64,000 nucleotides of DNA from positions 713,777-777,776 of the forward strand of contig NZ_JALJCK010000001.1 of assembly GCF_022899355.1 (NCBI RefSeq), in the 5' to 3' direction. Below the pieces are notes generated by a model. It was given only the letters and a program-made list of their open reading frames with translations, was not told the origin of the DNA and did no database searches. This document shows, one piece after another, positions 45,476 through 57,272 of the stretch. Position 1 is the stretch's first letter. Each line of letters opens with the position of its first letter. The position numbers and the translations under genes are program-made. The DNA is from Shinella yambaruensis (GTDB lineage Bacteria; Pseudomonadota; Alphaproteobacteria; Rhizobiales; Rhizobiaceae).

Positions 45476-45925
45476 CTAAGCCTTCTTCATCCAGCGTCCG
45501 TCGCTATTCTGCTGCCAGTAGGTGAGCTGGTGCCCCTCGCCTTTCAGGCGTTTCCAGTGCGCGCGCGCCGTCTCCACCTCGGCCTGGTCGTAGCCGTCGA
45601 ACATGAAGATGACGCGCTCATAGGCGTCGAGCGGCGGCGGCTCGGCGCCGGCGACGAGGAAGCGCACCGTCGCGCCGTTCGCATTGCCGGCGGCAGTCGT
45701 CAGCAGCACCGGCTGTTCGGCCGGAAAGGCCTGCTCGTCGGTGCCGTGCGGCAGAAAGCTGTCCTCGCGGAAGGTCCACAGATGCGTGTCGAGCGCGTCG
45801 CGCCGCTCGGCGTCGCCGGCCTGCACGACGACGCGCCAGCCGCGCTCGAGGCTCTTGTCGAGGAGCGGCGGCAGCGCGTCCTCCAGCTTCGATTCGGTCA
45901 GGTGGTAGAAGAGGACCTCGCTCAC
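45476..45925 (-). CDS. holC: DNA polymerase III chi subunit
   Basis: 149 aa. HolC links the clamp loader to single-strand-binding protein at the replication fork. Family features are the start SEVLFYHLTESKLEDALPPLLDKSLERGWRVVVQ, DTHLWTFREDSFLPHGT and VIFMFDGYDQAEVETARAHWK. The start is GTG at 45925, with GAGGAGAGG immediately upstream. It lies 7 bp after pepA, a pairing that is conserved in many proteobacteria. Confidence 0.94.
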   Translation of the reverse strand: MSEVLFYHLTESKLEDALPPLLDKSLERGWRVVVQAGDAERRDALDTHLWTFREDSFLPHGTDEQAFPAEQPVLLTTAAGNANGATVRFLVAGAEPPPLDAYERVIFMFDGYDQAEVETARAHWKRLKGEGHQLTYWQQNSDGRWMKKA

Positions 45926-45932
45926 CCTCTCC

Positions 45933-47423
<1,491 letters not shown>

Positions 47424-47689
47424 GACCTACTCCGAATGTAATGCCGGCGGGCCTGCCGCCCGTCCGGGAGGCCGCCAATCTCATCAATTCCTTGTCGCTT
47501 TTGCGGCGCTTGGCAAGATGCGACACCTTGTTTACAGATGGTCGGGCATGCTTGTTCGCCATAAATTTCCTTGGCCGGTGAGACTCCGGCCTATGGCATC
47601 GGCCTGCGGAAACCTTATATGCCCCTGGCCGCTCCGACGGGTGCCCCTGCACGAGACCGGAGCCATTTGTCGCAAACGCGGACGAAACG

Positions 47690-48874
47690 ATGAAACTGAT
47701 CGAGCGCTATATCCTGCGGCGGGCGTCGCTCATGTTCGTCGCCACGCTCGTTCCCCTGCTCGGTATCGTCTGGGTCACGCAGGCGCTCGGCAGCATCAAC
47801 CTCGTCACCGACAGCGGCCAGTCGATCTTCGCCTTCCTGAAGCTCGCAACGCTGATCCTGCCTTCGGTGATCCCGATCATCCTGCCCTTCGCGTTCGTCA
47901 TCGGCGTATCGCAGACGCTGACCGTCATGAACTCCGATTCGGAGCTGACCGTGCTGAATTCGGCCGGCGCCTCGCGCATGACGATCATCCGCCCGGTGAT
48001 GATCCTCGCCGTGGCGATGAGCCTCGTCTCCTTCGCCGTCGACAATTTCATCGAACCCTATTCGCGCACCGCCGTGCGCAAGATGATCGCCACGGCCCAT
48101 GCCGACATGCTCTCCTCCGTCGTGCAGGAGAACACCTTCCGCAAGATCACCGACGGCCTCTACGTGCAGGTGGCCGAGCGGCGCAATGGCGGCGTGCTCT
48201 CCGGCCTCTTCGTCGCCGATACGCGCGATCCGCGCTTCGAGCTCGTCTACTATGCCCGCGAGGGCGCGGTGGACGAGAACAGCTCGGCGCTCGTCATGAA
48301 GGACGGCGAGGTGCACCGCAAGCTGCCGGACGGCAACGTCTCGATCATCAAGTTCGATTCCTACGCCTTCGACCTTGCCGACCTCACCCAGAGCGTCGGC
48401 AAATCCAACGTGCGGGCCAAGGATCGCGACCTCATCTATCTCTTCGATCCCGATCCCAACGATCCGCAATACAAGAAGAACCCCGGGGCCTTCACGGCCG
48501 AGATCCACCGCCGCTTCACCGAATGGCTCTTCCCGGCGGTCTTCGGCCTCATCGCGCTCGTGGTCAGCGGCGATGCCCGCTCGCATCGCGAGGCGCGCGT
48601 GCATCCGATGATCACGGCGCTGGTGACCGCGCTCTTCGTGCGCTGGGCCAGCTTCTACGCGTCGAACAATGCGGAAGATTCCGGCTATTACATCCCGATC
48701 ATGTATCTCATTCCCATCATCACGGCGGCGCTGGCGATCCGCTACCTGCGGCGCAACAAGAGTCTCGACATTCCCGCGACGCTGGGCGAGCGGCTGACGG
48801 ACCTGCGCGAGCGCGGGCTCGCGCGCCTCACCCGGATGGGCTCGACTTCCACCGGCGGGAGCGGCCAGCCATGA
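47690..48874 (+). CDS. lptF: LPS export ABC transporter permease LptF
   Basis: 394 aa. LptF and LptG form the membrane part of the LptB2FGC complex that extracts LPS from the inner membrane. Three N-terminal membrane helices (to about 120), a periplasmic beta-jellyroll (about 125-290) and three C-terminal helices are visible. The N terminus LIERYILRRASLMFVATLV is typical. It is followed by lptG with a 4-nt ATGA overlap. It starts the outer-membrane biogenesis run. Confidence 0.95.
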   Translation: MKLIERYILRRASLMFVATLVPLLGIVWVTQALGSINLVTDSGQSIFAFLKLATLILPSVIPIILPFAFVIGVSQTLTVMNSDSELTVLNSAGASRMTIIRPVMILAVAMSLVSFAVDNFIEPYSRTAVRKMIATAHADMLSSVVQENTFRKITDGLYVQVAERRNGGVLSGLFVADTRDPRFELVYYAREGAVDENSSALVMKDGEVHRKLPDGNVSIIKFDSYAFDLADLTQSVGKSNVRAKDRDLIYLFDPDPNDPQYKKNPGAFTAEIHRRFTEWLFPAVFGLIALVVSGDARSHREARVHPMITALVTALFVRWASFYASNNAEDSGYYIPIMYLIPIITAALAIRYLRRNKSLDIPATLGERLTDLRERGLARLTRMGSTSTGGSGQP

Positions 48875-49953
48875 TCCCCACGCTCGGCTTCTATTTCTTC
48901 CGCCGCTACATCACCACCACCATCTGGTTCCTGCTCGGCATCTTCTCGCTGATCTTCATCATCGATTTCAGCGAGATGTCGAACCGGGTCGGCGTGCTGC
49001 CGGGGTACACACTGACGAGCGGCCTCATCGTCACGGCGCTGCGCATCCCGATGATCCTCATGCAGACCGTGCCTTTCGTGGCGCTCTTTGCCGGCATGGC
49101 GGCGCTGATCTCGCTGAACCGGCGCTACGAGCTGGTCGTCACGCGCGCGGCCGGCATCTCCGTCTGGCAGTTCCTGCGCCCCTTCGTCATCGGCGCCTTC
49201 CTGTTCGGCGTCATGGCCGTGCTCGCCATCAACCCGATCGCCGCCTGGGGCGCCAAGAAGGCGGGGGAGCTGGAAGCGAGCTGGGGCGCCAGCAACGCCG
49301 CGCGCGCCGAGACCGCCGTGCCGTGGCTGCGCCAGATCCACGGCAACGACCAGGCGATCATCGGCGCCAAGGCCGTTCTCGACGGCGGCACGCGCCTTGC
49401 GAACGTCACCGTCATCCACTTCGATCCCGACGGCCGCATCGTGCTGCGTCAGGATGCCGATTCGGCAACCTTGGAAGATGGTTACTGGTTGCTTAAGAAC
49501 GTGCACGAGACGCGCAACGGCGAACTGCCGGTCCGTCTCGATGAGGTACAGCTTCGTACCAACCTGAAACGGGAATTCGTTCAGGAGAGTCTCGAAAAGC
49601 CTGAATCCATTCCGTTTTTGAGCCTTGGACGGAAGATCGAGGCGGCAAAATCCTTCGGTTTCCCGACGGATGCGATGGAAACGCAGTTCCATTCCCTGCT
49701 GTCGCTGCCGCTGCTTCTGGTTGCCATGACGCTGATCGCAGCCTGTGTATCATTAAAATTTAGCCGGTTTAATCAATCGCGTGCGGTGATTCTGGGTGGA
49801 ATCCTGTCGGGCTTCATGCTTTATGTCGTCACCGTGCTTGTGAAGGCATTCGGAAGCAGCGGTGTTGTTCCTCCGTTCGTTGCGGCCTGGCTCCCCGTGG
49901 TCGTCGCAATGTCCTTGGGTGCGACGATTCTTCTGCATCAGGAGGACGGCTAG
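48871..49953 (+). CDS. lptG: LPS export ABC transporter permease LptG
   Basis: 360 aa with the same topology as LptF: GFYFFRRYITTTIWFLLGIFSLIF first helix, periplasmic domain about 115-265, then three helices. The conserved coupling segment NRRYELVVTRAAGISVWQ is present. Its 4-nt overlap with lptF and 1-nt overlap with lptD (TAGTG) show tight coupling. From about 49460 to 49870 its codon use is noticeably more AT-tolerant than the first half (for example TTA and AAA-rich runs around FSRFNQ). Confidence 0.95.
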   Translation: MIPTLGFYFFRRYITTTIWFLLGIFSLIFIIDFSEMSNRVGVLPGYTLTSGLIVTALRIPMILMQTVPFVALFAGMAALISLNRRYELVVTRAAGISVWQFLRPFVIGAFLFGVMAVLAINPIAAWGAKKAGELEASWGASNAARAETAVPWLRQIHGNDQAIIGAKAVLDGGTRLANVTVIHFDPDGRIVLRQDADSATLEDGYWLLKNVHETRNGELPVRLDEVQLRTNLKREFVQESLEKPESIPFLSLGRKIEAAKSFGFPTDAMETQFHSLLSLPLLLVAMTLIAACVSLKFSRFNQSRAVILGGILSGFMLYVVTVLVKAFGSSGVVPPFVAAWLPVVVAMSLGATILLHQEDG

Positions 49954-52289
49954 TGGCGGCAGGCGACCGCAAAATGAACAGGTGGTCGAGAGCCGCCCTG
50001 CTTGCAGGTGCGGCCATCTGTGCCATCGTGTCCGCCTCCACGCTCCCCGCCCGGGCGCAGGCACCCGATATCCAGTCGATGGAGCCGAAGATCCCGGACG
50101 ACGCCAAGCTCCTGCTGGCGGCCAACGAGCTCGTCTACAACAACGACACGGAGAAGGTGATCGCCCGCGGCGCGGTGCAGATCAACTATGGCGGCTACAA
50201 GCTCGTCGCCCGCCAGGTCGAATACAACCAGAACACCGGCCGGCTGACGGCGCATGGCAATATCGAGCTCATCGAGCCGACGGGCAACCGTGTCTATGCC
50301 GACGAGATGGACCTGTCGGACGATTTCGCCAACGGTTTCGTCAATGCGCTGCGCATCGAGACCACGGACCTCACCAAGCTGGCGGCGACCAGCGGCGAGC
50401 GCGTCAACGGCGAGGAGATGATCCTCAACCACGCCGTCTATACCGCCTGCACGCCCTGCGCCACCAACCCGACGCACCGCTCGCTCTGGCAGATCAAGGC
50501 CGAGCGCGTCGTTCAGAACGGCCGCACGAAGACGATCCGCCTCGAACGCGCCCGCTTCGAGATGTTCGGCAGGCCGATCGCCTACATTCCCGTGCTGGAG
50601 GTGCCGGACCATACGGTCAAGCGCAAGAGCGGCTTCCTCTTCCCGCAGTTCAGCTACGAGCAGAAGCTCGGCCTCGGCATCACGACGCCCTATTATTTCG
50701 CGATCGCGCCGGACATGGACGCGACGCTCTCGCCGACCGTCTTGACCCGCCAGGGTTTCCTCGTCGAGGGCGAGTTCCGCAAACGCTTCCACAACGGCCA
50801 GATCACCCTGCGCGCCGCCGGCATCGACCAGTGGAACCCGAGCGTCTTCACGGCCGGCACGAGCGACCGGCGCGACGACTTCCGCGGCATGGTCGCCTCC
50901 GAGGGCCGCTTCAGGATCAATCCCCGCTGGGCATTCGGCTGGGATGTCATGGCGCAGACCGACAACAACTTCTCGCGCACCTATGACCTCGACGGCCTGG
51001 AAGACCGCATCCATGTCAACCAGATCTACCTGACGGGCCTCGGCGACCGGAACGTCTTCGACCTGCGCTCCTTCTATTTCGACGTGCAGGACGCGGACCC
51101 GCAGGACCGGCTGGAGCGCAAGCAGGCGATCGCCCAGACGCTCGACCACGAATATATCGTGCCGCAGCCCGTGCTCGGCGGCGAACTCTCGATCACCACG
51201 AACATCACCAATGTCGAGCGCGATCTTGCCGATGTCTACAGCGTGCGCGGCAACGAGCGGTTCCGCGGCCTTGCCGGCGGCACGACGCGGCTGACCAGCG
51301 AAGTCGAATGGCGGCGCCAGTTCATCGTGCCTGGCGGCCTCGTGTTGACCCCTCTTCTGGCGGCGCGCGGCGATATCCACCGCCTTGACATGAGCAATCC
51401 CGGCCCCGGCTATGCCGGCAACTACGTGGACGACAACAGCACGACCCGCGCGATGCTGACCGCCGGGCTCGAGGCGCGCTACCCGATCCTCGCGACGACC
51501 GACTACAGCACCCATCTCTTCGAGCCGATCGCGCAGATCTACCTGCGCCCGGACGAGGACCATGCAGGCGGCCTGCCGAACGAGGACGCCCAGAGCTTCG
51601 TCTTCGACGCCACCAACCTTTTCGAACGCGACAAGTTCTCCGGCTTCGACCGGATCGAGGGTGGTTCGCGCGCCAATCTGGGCCTGCGCTATACCGGCAC
51701 GTTCGACAACGGCCTGCGCCTGCGCTCGATCATCGGCCAGTCCTTCCATCTCGGCGGCGTGAACTCCTTCGCGACGCCCGACCTCGTCAATGCCGGCGCC
51801 AATTCGGGCCTGGAGACGGACTCCTCCGATTATGTCGGCATGGCCGGCATCGACCTGCCGAACGGCCTGTCGCTCGCCCACAGCGCCCGCCTCGACAAGG
51901 ACGACCTGTCGCTGCGCCGCGCCGACACCTCGGTGCGCTTCGACGGCGCCCGTTTCGAGACCGAGATCACCTATACCCGCATCGCCGCGCAACCGGCCTA
52001 CGGCCTGGAGAGGGACGCCAGCGAAATCCAGAGCGCCGCGGCCTTCAAGTTCGAGGACTATTGGTCGGTGTTCGGGTCATTGACCTACGACATCAACAGC
52101 CAGAGCCTCTCGCGCAACGGCATCGGCTTTTCCTACGACGACCGCGACACGGTCTTCTCGATCGTCTACGAGCAGACACGCGACAAATCCCGCACGACGG
52201 CGAACGACTGGTCGATCGGCGCGCGGCTGATGTTCCGCACGCTCGGCGACATCAATGTCGGCGACACGACGCTGACCGGCTTCGAGTAA
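49953..52289 (+). CDS. lptD: LPS assembly protein LptD
   Basis: 778 aa. Signal peptide up to about residue 36 (LLAGAAICAIVSASTLPARAQA). The N-terminal OstA jellyroll (about 50-200) reads ANELVYNNDTEKVIARGAVQINYGGYKLVARQVEYNQNTGRLTAHGNIE. The C-terminal large beta-barrel runs to the end, with the LptD C-domain segments RSGFLFP-like KSGFLFPQFSYE and NVGDTTLTGFE. LptD with LptE inserts LPS into the outer leaflet. It starts with GTG at 49953 behind a strong AGGAGG, overlapping lptG; an ATG at 49974 is the alternative. Confidence 0.94.
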   Translation: MAAGDRKMNRWSRAALLAGAAICAIVSASTLPARAQAPDIQSMEPKIPDDAKLLLAANELVYNNDTEKVIARGAVQINYGGYKLVARQVEYNQNTGRLTAHGNIELIEPTGNRVYADEMDLSDDFANGFVNALRIETTDLTKLAATSGERVNGEEMILNHAVYTACTPCATNPTHRSLWQIKAERVVQNGRTKTIRLERARFEMFGRPIAYIPVLEVPDHTVKRKSGFLFPQFSYEQKLGLGITTPYYFAIAPDMDATLSPTVLTRQGFLVEGEFRKRFHNGQITLRAAGIDQWNPSVFTAGTSDRRDDFRGMVASEGRFRINPRWAFGWDVMAQTDNNFSRTYDLDGLEDRIHVNQIYLTGLGDRNVFDLRSFYFDVQDADPQDRLERKQAIAQTLDHEYIVPQPVLGGELSITTNITNVERDLADVYSVRGNERFRGLAGGTTRLTSEVEWRRQFIVPGGLVLTPLLAARGDIHRLDMSNPGPGYAGNYVDDNSTTRAMLTAGLEARYPILATTDYSTHLFEPIAQIYLRPDEDHAGGLPNEDAQSFVFDATNLFERDKFSGFDRIEGGSRANLGLRYTGTFDNGLRLRSIIGQSFHLGGVNSFATPDLVNAGANSGLETDSSDYVGMAGIDLPNGLSLAHSARLDKDDLSLRRADTSVRFDGARFETEITYTRIAAQPAYGLERDASEIQSAAAFKFEDYWSVFGSLTYDINSQSLSRNGIGFSYDDRDTVFSIVYEQTRDKSRTTANDWSIGARLMFRTLGDINVGDTTLTGFE

Positions 52290-52434
52290 GCGCTGCCTCG
52301 CTCTTGTCATCGTTTGGCCGCATGTATTATGCACATCCGGGAGAAACGCCCGCCGATGAATGCCGCCTGCAGGGACGGCATTCCCGCACGAACGACACCG
52401 GCGCGCGCGAAATGGGTTTGGGAAAGGGACTGGC

Positions 52435-53373
52435 ATGACGGGCAGACACTCTCTGGTTCGCTCCATGATGATGGGCGTGGCGCTTGCCGCTGCGGCGACG
52501 ATCGCGGCTCCGGCCGGCACGGTCCAGGCCGCAAGCGGGATCGTGGCCGTCGTCAACAACACGCCGGTCACTTCCGGCGAGATCGAGCGCCGCGCCGCCT
52601 TCCTTCGCCTGCAACGCGCCGGCGGCAACCTGCGTGCCAAAGCCCGCGAGCAGATGATCGACGAGGTGTTGAAGCGTGGGGAAATCCTGCGCCTCAAGAT
52701 GTCCGTCAGCAGCGCCGAGGTGGATGCCGCCTATGCCCGCTTTGCCGCCTCCAACAAGATGTCGACCCAGCAGCTCGGCGAGATCCTGAGCCGCGCCGGC
52801 GTCGGTTCGGACCACTTCAAGCAGTACATCGCCATCCAGATGAGCTGGCCGCGCGTCGTCAACGCCCGCTACGGCGCTGCCAAGGACAGCAAGACGCTGG
52901 TCCAGCGCATGCAGGAGAACGGCGGCAAGAAGCCGGTCACCACCGAATATTTCCTCAAGCAGGTCATCTTCGTCGTGCCGGAGAAGCGCCGCAACGCCAT
53001 TCTCGGCAAGCGCAAGCAGGAGGCGGAAGCCTCGCGCTCGAAGTTCCCCGGCTGCGAACAGGCCAAGGTCTTCGCCGCCACCATGCGCGACGTCTCGATC
53101 CGCGACCTCGGCCGCGTGCTGGCACCGGAAATGCCGGAGGACTGGAAGCCGCTTATCGAGAAGGCGAACGGCATGACGACGGGCACGCGCGTCACCGAAC
53201 GCGGCGTCGAATATCTCGCCATCTGCAAGAAGCGCGAAGTCAACGACGACGTGGCGGCCGAGATGGTCTTCCGCGCCGAGGACCTCAGCAAGGCCAAGGG
53301 CAACGAGGGCGACGCGAACAGCCAGAAGTACCTCGCCGAACTGCGCAAGAAGGCGACGATCACCGAACGCTGA
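52435..53373 (+). CDS. SurA-type periplasmic chaperone (SurA N-terminal domain)
   Basis: 312 aa. Signal peptide to about residue 32 (MMMGVALAAAATIAAPAGTVQA, then ASG). The SurA N domain follows: IVAVVNNTPVTSGEIERRAAFLRL, AREQMIDEVLKRGEILRLKMSVS. A single weak parvulin-like region occupies about 170-290 and ends VEYLAICKKREV. It is shorter than E. coli SurA, which has two parvulin domains. Chaperoning of outer-membrane proteins such as LptD fits its position right after lptD. ATG at 52435 has GGGAAAGGGA upstream. Confidence 0.88.
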   Translation: MTGRHSLVRSMMMGVALAAAATIAAPAGTVQAASGIVAVVNNTPVTSGEIERRAAFLRLQRAGGNLRAKAREQMIDEVLKRGEILRLKMSVSSAEVDAAYARFAASNKMSTQQLGEILSRAGVGSDHFKQYIAIQMSWPRVVNARYGAAKDSKTLVQRMQENGGKKPVTTEYFLKQVIFVVPEKRRNAILGKRKQEAEASRSKFPGCEQAKVFAATMRDVSIRDLGRVLAPEMPEDWKPLIEKANGMTTGTRVTERGVEYLAICKKREVNDDVAAEMVFRAEDLSKAKGNEGDANSQKYLAELRKKATITER

Positions 53374-53455
53374 TGCCGGAACCGCGGCCCGCGCCCGCCC
53401 ATGGGCGCCGCGGCCGGGACGTTTTCCCCTTCCAACCCGCTGACGGCAGGGTCCC

Positions 53456-54490
53456 ATGACGACGACAAGTTTTCCCCCGCTGGCGCTCACCATGGGCGAC
53501 CCGGCGGGGATCGGGCCGGATATCACGCTCGCCCTGTGGTCGGCCCGCAAGACGCTCTCCCTGCCGCCCTTCCTCTTCATCGGCGATGCCGCGGTATTGC
53601 GCGCGCGCGCCGTCGCCCTCGGGCTCGATATTCCCGTCGCGGCGGCGGAGCCGGAGACGGCGGCCGCCCTCTTCCCGGACGCCCTGCCGGTGCTTTCGTG
53701 CGATTGCGCCGTGCCGGCCGTGGCCGGTTCGCCCGATTCCCGCAACGCCGCCGCCATCACCGGCGCGATCGAGACCGCGGTCGCGCTGACATTCGCCGAC
53801 CGCACCGCCGCCGTGGTGACGAACCCGATCGCCAAGGCCGTGCTCTACGACGCCGGCTTCGGCTTTCCCGGCCACACGGAATTCCTCGCCGACCTCGCCG
53901 CCCGGGCGACAGGCCGGCAGGCTTTGCCCGTCATGCTGCTGGCCGGGCCGAAGCTGCGCAGCGTGCCCGTCACCATCCACATCCCCCTGAAGGACGTGCC
54001 GGAAGCGCTGACGGAAGAGCTGATCGTGGAGACGGCCACCATCACCGAACGGGACCTGCGCCAGCGTTTCGGCATCGCCCGCCCGCGCCTCGCCCTTGCC
54101 GGGCTCAACCCGCATGCCGGCGAAGGCGGTGCGCTGGGCCTGGAGGACGACGCCGTCGTGCGCCCGGCCGTGGAGCGGCTGAAGGCAGCCGGCATCGACG
54201 CCGTCGGCCCGCTGCCGGCCGACACGATGTTCCACGACGCCGCCCGCGCCACCTATGACGTGGCGCTGTGTATGTATCACGACCAGGCGCTGATCCCCGC
54301 CAAGGCGCTCGGCTTCGACGATTCCGTCAATGCCACGCTGGGCCTGCCCTTCATCCGCACCTCGCCGGACCACGGCACGGCCTTTTCGCTTGCCGGCAAG
54401 GGCGTCGCCAGGCCCGACAGCCTGCTTGCCGCCCTCCGTCTTGCCCACGACCTTGCCCGGCATGAGCGGGCCGCAAAGGAGACCGCCTGA
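53456..54490 (+). CDS. pdxA: 4-hydroxythreonine-4-phosphate dehydrogenase
   Basis: 344 aa. PdxA oxidises 4-phosphohydroxy-threonine in pyridoxal phosphate synthesis. Family motifs are [15 protein letters not shown] at the start, [26 protein letters not shown] with the zinc His and substrate residues, [16 protein letters not shown], and the C-terminal [37 protein letters not shown]. It overlaps rsmA by 1 nt (TGATG). The surA-pdxA-rsmA order is widely conserved. Confidence 0.97.
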   Translation: MTTTSFPPLALTMGDPAGIGPDITLALWSARKTLSLPPFLFIGDAAVLRARAVALGLDIPVAAAEPETAAALFPDALPVLSCDCAVPAVAGSPDSRNAAAITGAIETAVALTFADRTAAVVTNPIAKAVLYDAGFGFPGHTEFLADLAARATGRQALPVMLLAGPKLRSVPVTIHIPLKDVPEALTEELIVETATITERDLRQRFGIARPRLALAGLNPHAGEGGALGLEDDAVVRPAVERLKAAGIDAVGPLPADTMFHDAARATYDVALCMYHDQALIPAKALGFDDSVNATLGLPFIRTSPDHGTAFSLAGKGVARPDSLLAALRLAHDLARHERAAKETA

Positions 54491-55317
54491 TGGCCGCACT
54501 CGACGGGCTGCCGCCGCTCCGCGACGTCATCCAGCGCCACGGGCTCGACGCGAAGAAGGCGCTCGGCCAGAACTTCCTGCTCGACCTCAACCTTACCCAG
54601 AAGATCGCCCGCACCGCCGGCCCGATCGAGGATCATACGGTGATCGAGGTCGGCCCCGGACCGGGCGGCCTGACGCGCGCCATCCTGGCGCTCGGCGCCA
54701 AGCGGGTGATCGCCATCGAGCGCGACGCGCGCTGCCTGCCGGCGCTGGCGGAGATTTCGGAGCATTATCCGGGCCGCCTGACGGTTATCGAAGGGGATGC
54801 GCTGAAGACGGATTTCGAGGCGCTGGCGCCGGGCGAGCCGGTGCGCATCATCGCCAACCTGCCCTACAATGTCGGCACGCAGCTTCTCGTCAACTGGCTG
54901 CTGCCGAAGGCCTGGCCGCCCTTCTGGGACTCGCTGACGCTGATGTTCCAGCGCGAGGTGGGCCTGCGCATCGTGGCGGAGGAGAATGACGACCACTACG
55001 GCCGGCTCGGCGTGCTCGCGGGCTGGCGCAGCCATGCCCGCATGGCCTTCGACGTGCCGCCCCAGGCCTTCACGCCGCCCCCGAAGGTCACCTCGTCCGT
55101 CGTGCATCTGGAGCCGGTGGCAAACCCCTTGCCCTGCGACGTCGCCGCGCTGGAGCGCGTCACCCACGCCGCCTTCGGCCAGCGCCGCAAGATGCTGCGC
55201 CAGAGCGTCAAGTCGCTCGGCGGCGAGGCGCTGCTGGCGCGCGCGGAGATCGATCCGCAGCGGCGGGCGGAGACGCTGAGCGTGGAAGAGTTCGTGCGGC
55301 TGGCGAACGCGTTGTAA
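54490..55317 (+). CDS. rsmA: 16S rRNA (adenine1518/1519-N6)-dimethyltransferase (KsgA)
   Basis: 275 aa. RsmA dimethylates two adjacent adenines near the 3' end of 16S rRNA. Motifs seen are [15 protein letters not shown] at the start, the SAM-binding [16 protein letters not shown], and the catalytic [18 protein letters not shown], then the C-domain ending [14 protein letters not shown]. It overlaps pdxA by 1 nt and ends the run of envelope and ribosome genes. The repeat family A follows. Confidence 0.97.
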   Translation: MAALDGLPPLRDVIQRHGLDAKKALGQNFLLDLNLTQKIARTAGPIEDHTVIEVGPGPGGLTRAILALGAKRVIAIERDARCLPALAEISEHYPGRLTVIEGDALKTDFEALAPGEPVRIIANLPYNVGTQLLVNWLLPKAWPPFWDSLTLMFQREVGLRIVAEENDDHYGRLGVLAGWRSHARMAFDVPPQAFTPPPKVTSSVVHLEPVANPLPCDVAALERVTHAAFGQRRKMLRQSVKSLGGEALLARAEIDPQRRAETLSVEEFVRLANAL

Positions 55318-55328
55318 GGTTTAAGCGG

Positions 55329-55466
55329 CCCCTCATCCGGCCTGCCGGCCACCTTCTCCCCGCAGGCGGGGCGAAGGGGATATGCCGTTCCGGTTTCCCC
55401 AACACGACCCGTTCGTGGGGCAAGTCCCCTCTCCCCGCCTGCGGGGAGAGGGTTAGGGTGAGGGGC
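55329..55466. repeat. Dispersed ~140-bp intergenic element, family A (copy 6)
   Basis: CCCCTCATCCGGCCTGCCGG at the left, the GATATGCCGTTCCGG core, and GGGTTAGGGTGAGGGGC at the right. It lies between the convergent rsmA and gmk genes and is nearly identical to copy 5. Confidence 0.8.
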
Positions 55467-55481
55467 AAGTTCGGGTCGGCG

Positions 55482-56141
55482 CTAAAGAACCGGCTTCTCC
55501 GTCACCAGCTTCGTCACGAACTCGAACAGCCCGTGCCGCCGGTCGCGGCGCAGGCGTTCGGCCTTGACGATGCTCTGCACGGCATCGAAGGCGACGGAGA
55601 GGTCGTCGTTGAGGATGACATAGTCGTATTCCCGCCAGTGCTCGATCTCGGCGCGGGAATTGGCAAGGCGCGTCTGGATGACCTCCTCCGTATCCTCGGC
55701 GCGGCGATGCAGGCGCGACTGCAATTCGGTCATCGAGGGCGGCAGGATGAAGATCGAGACGACGTCGGCCGGCATCTTCTCCTGCAGCTGCTGGGCGCCC
55801 TGCCAGTCGATGTCGAACAGCATGTCGCGACCGGCGGACATCGCCTCTTCCACCGGCTCGCGCGGCGTGCCGTAGAAATTGCCGTGCACCTCGGCCCACT
55901 CAAGCAGTGCTTCGCTGTCGCGCAGCCGCTCGAATTCCTTGTGGTTGATGAAGTGGTAGTGGCGGCCGGCGATCTCGCTCGCCCGGCGCTGGCGCGTGGT
56001 GACGCTGACCGACAGGCTGAGGCCGGGATCGGCTTCCAGGAGGTTGCGGGCGATGGTCGACTTGCCGGCGCCCGACGGCGAGGAGATGACGAGCATGAGC
56101 CCGCGGCGTTCGATATGGATATGCTTCGACGGCTCGGCCAT
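55482..56141 (-). CDS. gmk: Guanylate kinase
   Basis: 219 aa. Gmk phosphorylates GMP to GDP. The P-loop is [10 protein letters not shown] (residues 20-29), and the GMP-binding segments are [21 protein letters not shown] and [56 protein letters not shown] is the lid and adenine region. It lies 3 bp downstream of yicC on the same strand, the usual pair. Confidence 0.97.
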   Translation of the reverse strand: MAEPSKHIHIERRGLMLVISSPSGAGKSTIARNLLEADPGLSLSVSVTTRQRRASEIAGRHYHFINHKEFERLRDSEALLEWAEVHGNFYGTPREPVEEAMSAGRDMLFDIDWQGAQQLQEKMPADVVSIFILPPSMTELQSRLHRRAEDTEEVIQTRLANSRAEIEHWREYDYVILNDDLSVAFDAVQSIVKAERLRRDRRHGLFEFVTKLVTEKPVL

Positions 56142-56144
56142 GGC

Positions 56145-57032
56145 CTACTCCAGATTCTGGACCTGTTCCCTGAACTGGTCGATGACGACCTTCAATTCGA
56201 TACCCGCAGCCGTTACAGCAGCGGCGTTCGACTTGGAACAGATCGTATTCGATTCCCGGTTAAATTCCTGTGCGAGAAAATCGAGCTTGCGGCCGATCGG
56301 CCCGCCTTCGGCAATCAGCTCGCGCGCCGCCGCGACATGCGCCTTGAGCCGGTCGATCTCCTCGCGCAGATCCGCCTTGGTGGCAATCAGCGCCGCTTCC
56401 TGGTGCAGGCGGTCGCGGTCGAGCGCCGTCGTTCCCTGCAGGAGCATGGCGACCTGCGCGGAAAGCCGCTCGGCAATGGCGAAGACGCTGCGCGAGGGAT
56501 CGGCCTCGACGGTTGCCGTCAGCGCCTCGATGCGGGCGACCTGGCCGAGCAGCACCCCGGCGAGCGCCACCCCCTCCTTGCGGCGCATCTCGGCAAGACA
56601 GCGGATCGCCTCGGACAGCCCCGCGCGGATATCGGCGTCGCGCGCCGCGCGCTCGGCCTCGCTCTCGTCCGCCTCGCGGAAATCGACGACGCCGCGCACG
56701 GCAAGCAGCGTGTCGAGCTTGAGCGGCGCCGGATCGACCATGCCGGCCAGCTGTTCGCGCAGCGCCAGCACGGCAGCAAGCGCGCCCTGGTTCACCACCG
56801 CCTCGACCTGCGCCTCGCTGACGCTCACGGAAAGCCCGATCTGCAGATTGCCGCGCGCAAGCGTTTCGCCGGCAAGGCGCCGCACGTCGCCCTCCAGCGC
56901 CTCGAAGCCGGGCGGCAGCCGCAGCCTGATGTCCAGGCCCTTGCCGTTGACCGAGCGCAGCTCCCACGCCCAGCGCGTACGCCCGCTGGTTCCCTCGACC
57001 CGCGCAAAACCGGTCATCGATTGCAATGTCAT
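56145..57032 (-). CDS. YicC-family endoribonuclease
   Basis: 295 aa. The N terminus TLQSMTGFARVEG and the segments WELRSVNGKGLDIRLRLP and REEIDRLKAHVAAARELI and IGRKLDFLAQEFNRESNTICSKSN are diagnostic. YicC proteins are oligomeric ribonucleases that affect RNA turnover. ATG at 57032 gives the standard start. It is 3 bp upstream of gmk, and the two are probably cotranscribed, separated from mltG upstream by a terminator-like hairpin. Confidence 0.93.
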   Translation of the reverse strand: MTLQSMTGFARVEGTSGRTRWAWELRSVNGKGLDIRLRLPPGFEALEGDVRRLAGETLARGNLQIGLSVSVSEAQVEAVVNQGALAAVLALREQLAGMVDPAPLKLDTLLAVRGVVDFREADESEAERAARDADIRAGLSEAIRCLAEMRRKEGVALAGVLLGQVARIEALTATVEADPSRSVFAIAERLSAQVAMLLQGTTALDRDRLHQEAALIATKADLREEIDRLKAHVAAARELIAEGGPIGRKLDFLAQEFNRESNTICSKSNAAAVTAAGIELKVVIDQFREQVQNLE

Positions 57033-57221
57033 GTCGTCCTCCAGTGGCGCCCGGCGACGGCAGGTCGAACCGGAAGGCGGGGCAGCCGAAACGCGCGGCA
57101 GGCGCGCAAAACCGTCCCCCAAAGTGGAGCAGTTTCACGGGGTTGGGAACGGGGCAGCGCCTGGAACGGTGCGCGATCCACATCAAAGGTGAGGATAAGC
57201 CGGGCAGAAGCCTCTTGAAAA

Positions 57222-57254
57222 GCAAAAGGCCCCGGAAATGCCGGGGCCTTTTGC
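57222..57254 (-). terminator. Terminator of mltG
   Basis: A perfect 14-bp stem GCAAAAGGCCCCGG / CCGGGGCCTTTTGC with loop AAATG, followed on the minus strand by a T-rich run. It starts 18 bp past the mltG stop codon and separates it from yicC-gmk. Confidence 0.8.
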
Positions 57255-57272
57255 AGGGAATGGCGGGCGTTC

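Noticed and set aside
49950..51992. A 680-codon minus-strand open frame opposite lptD
   Set aside because: It is a GC-rich shadow with no motif. lptD on the other strand has signal peptide, OstA and barrel domains.
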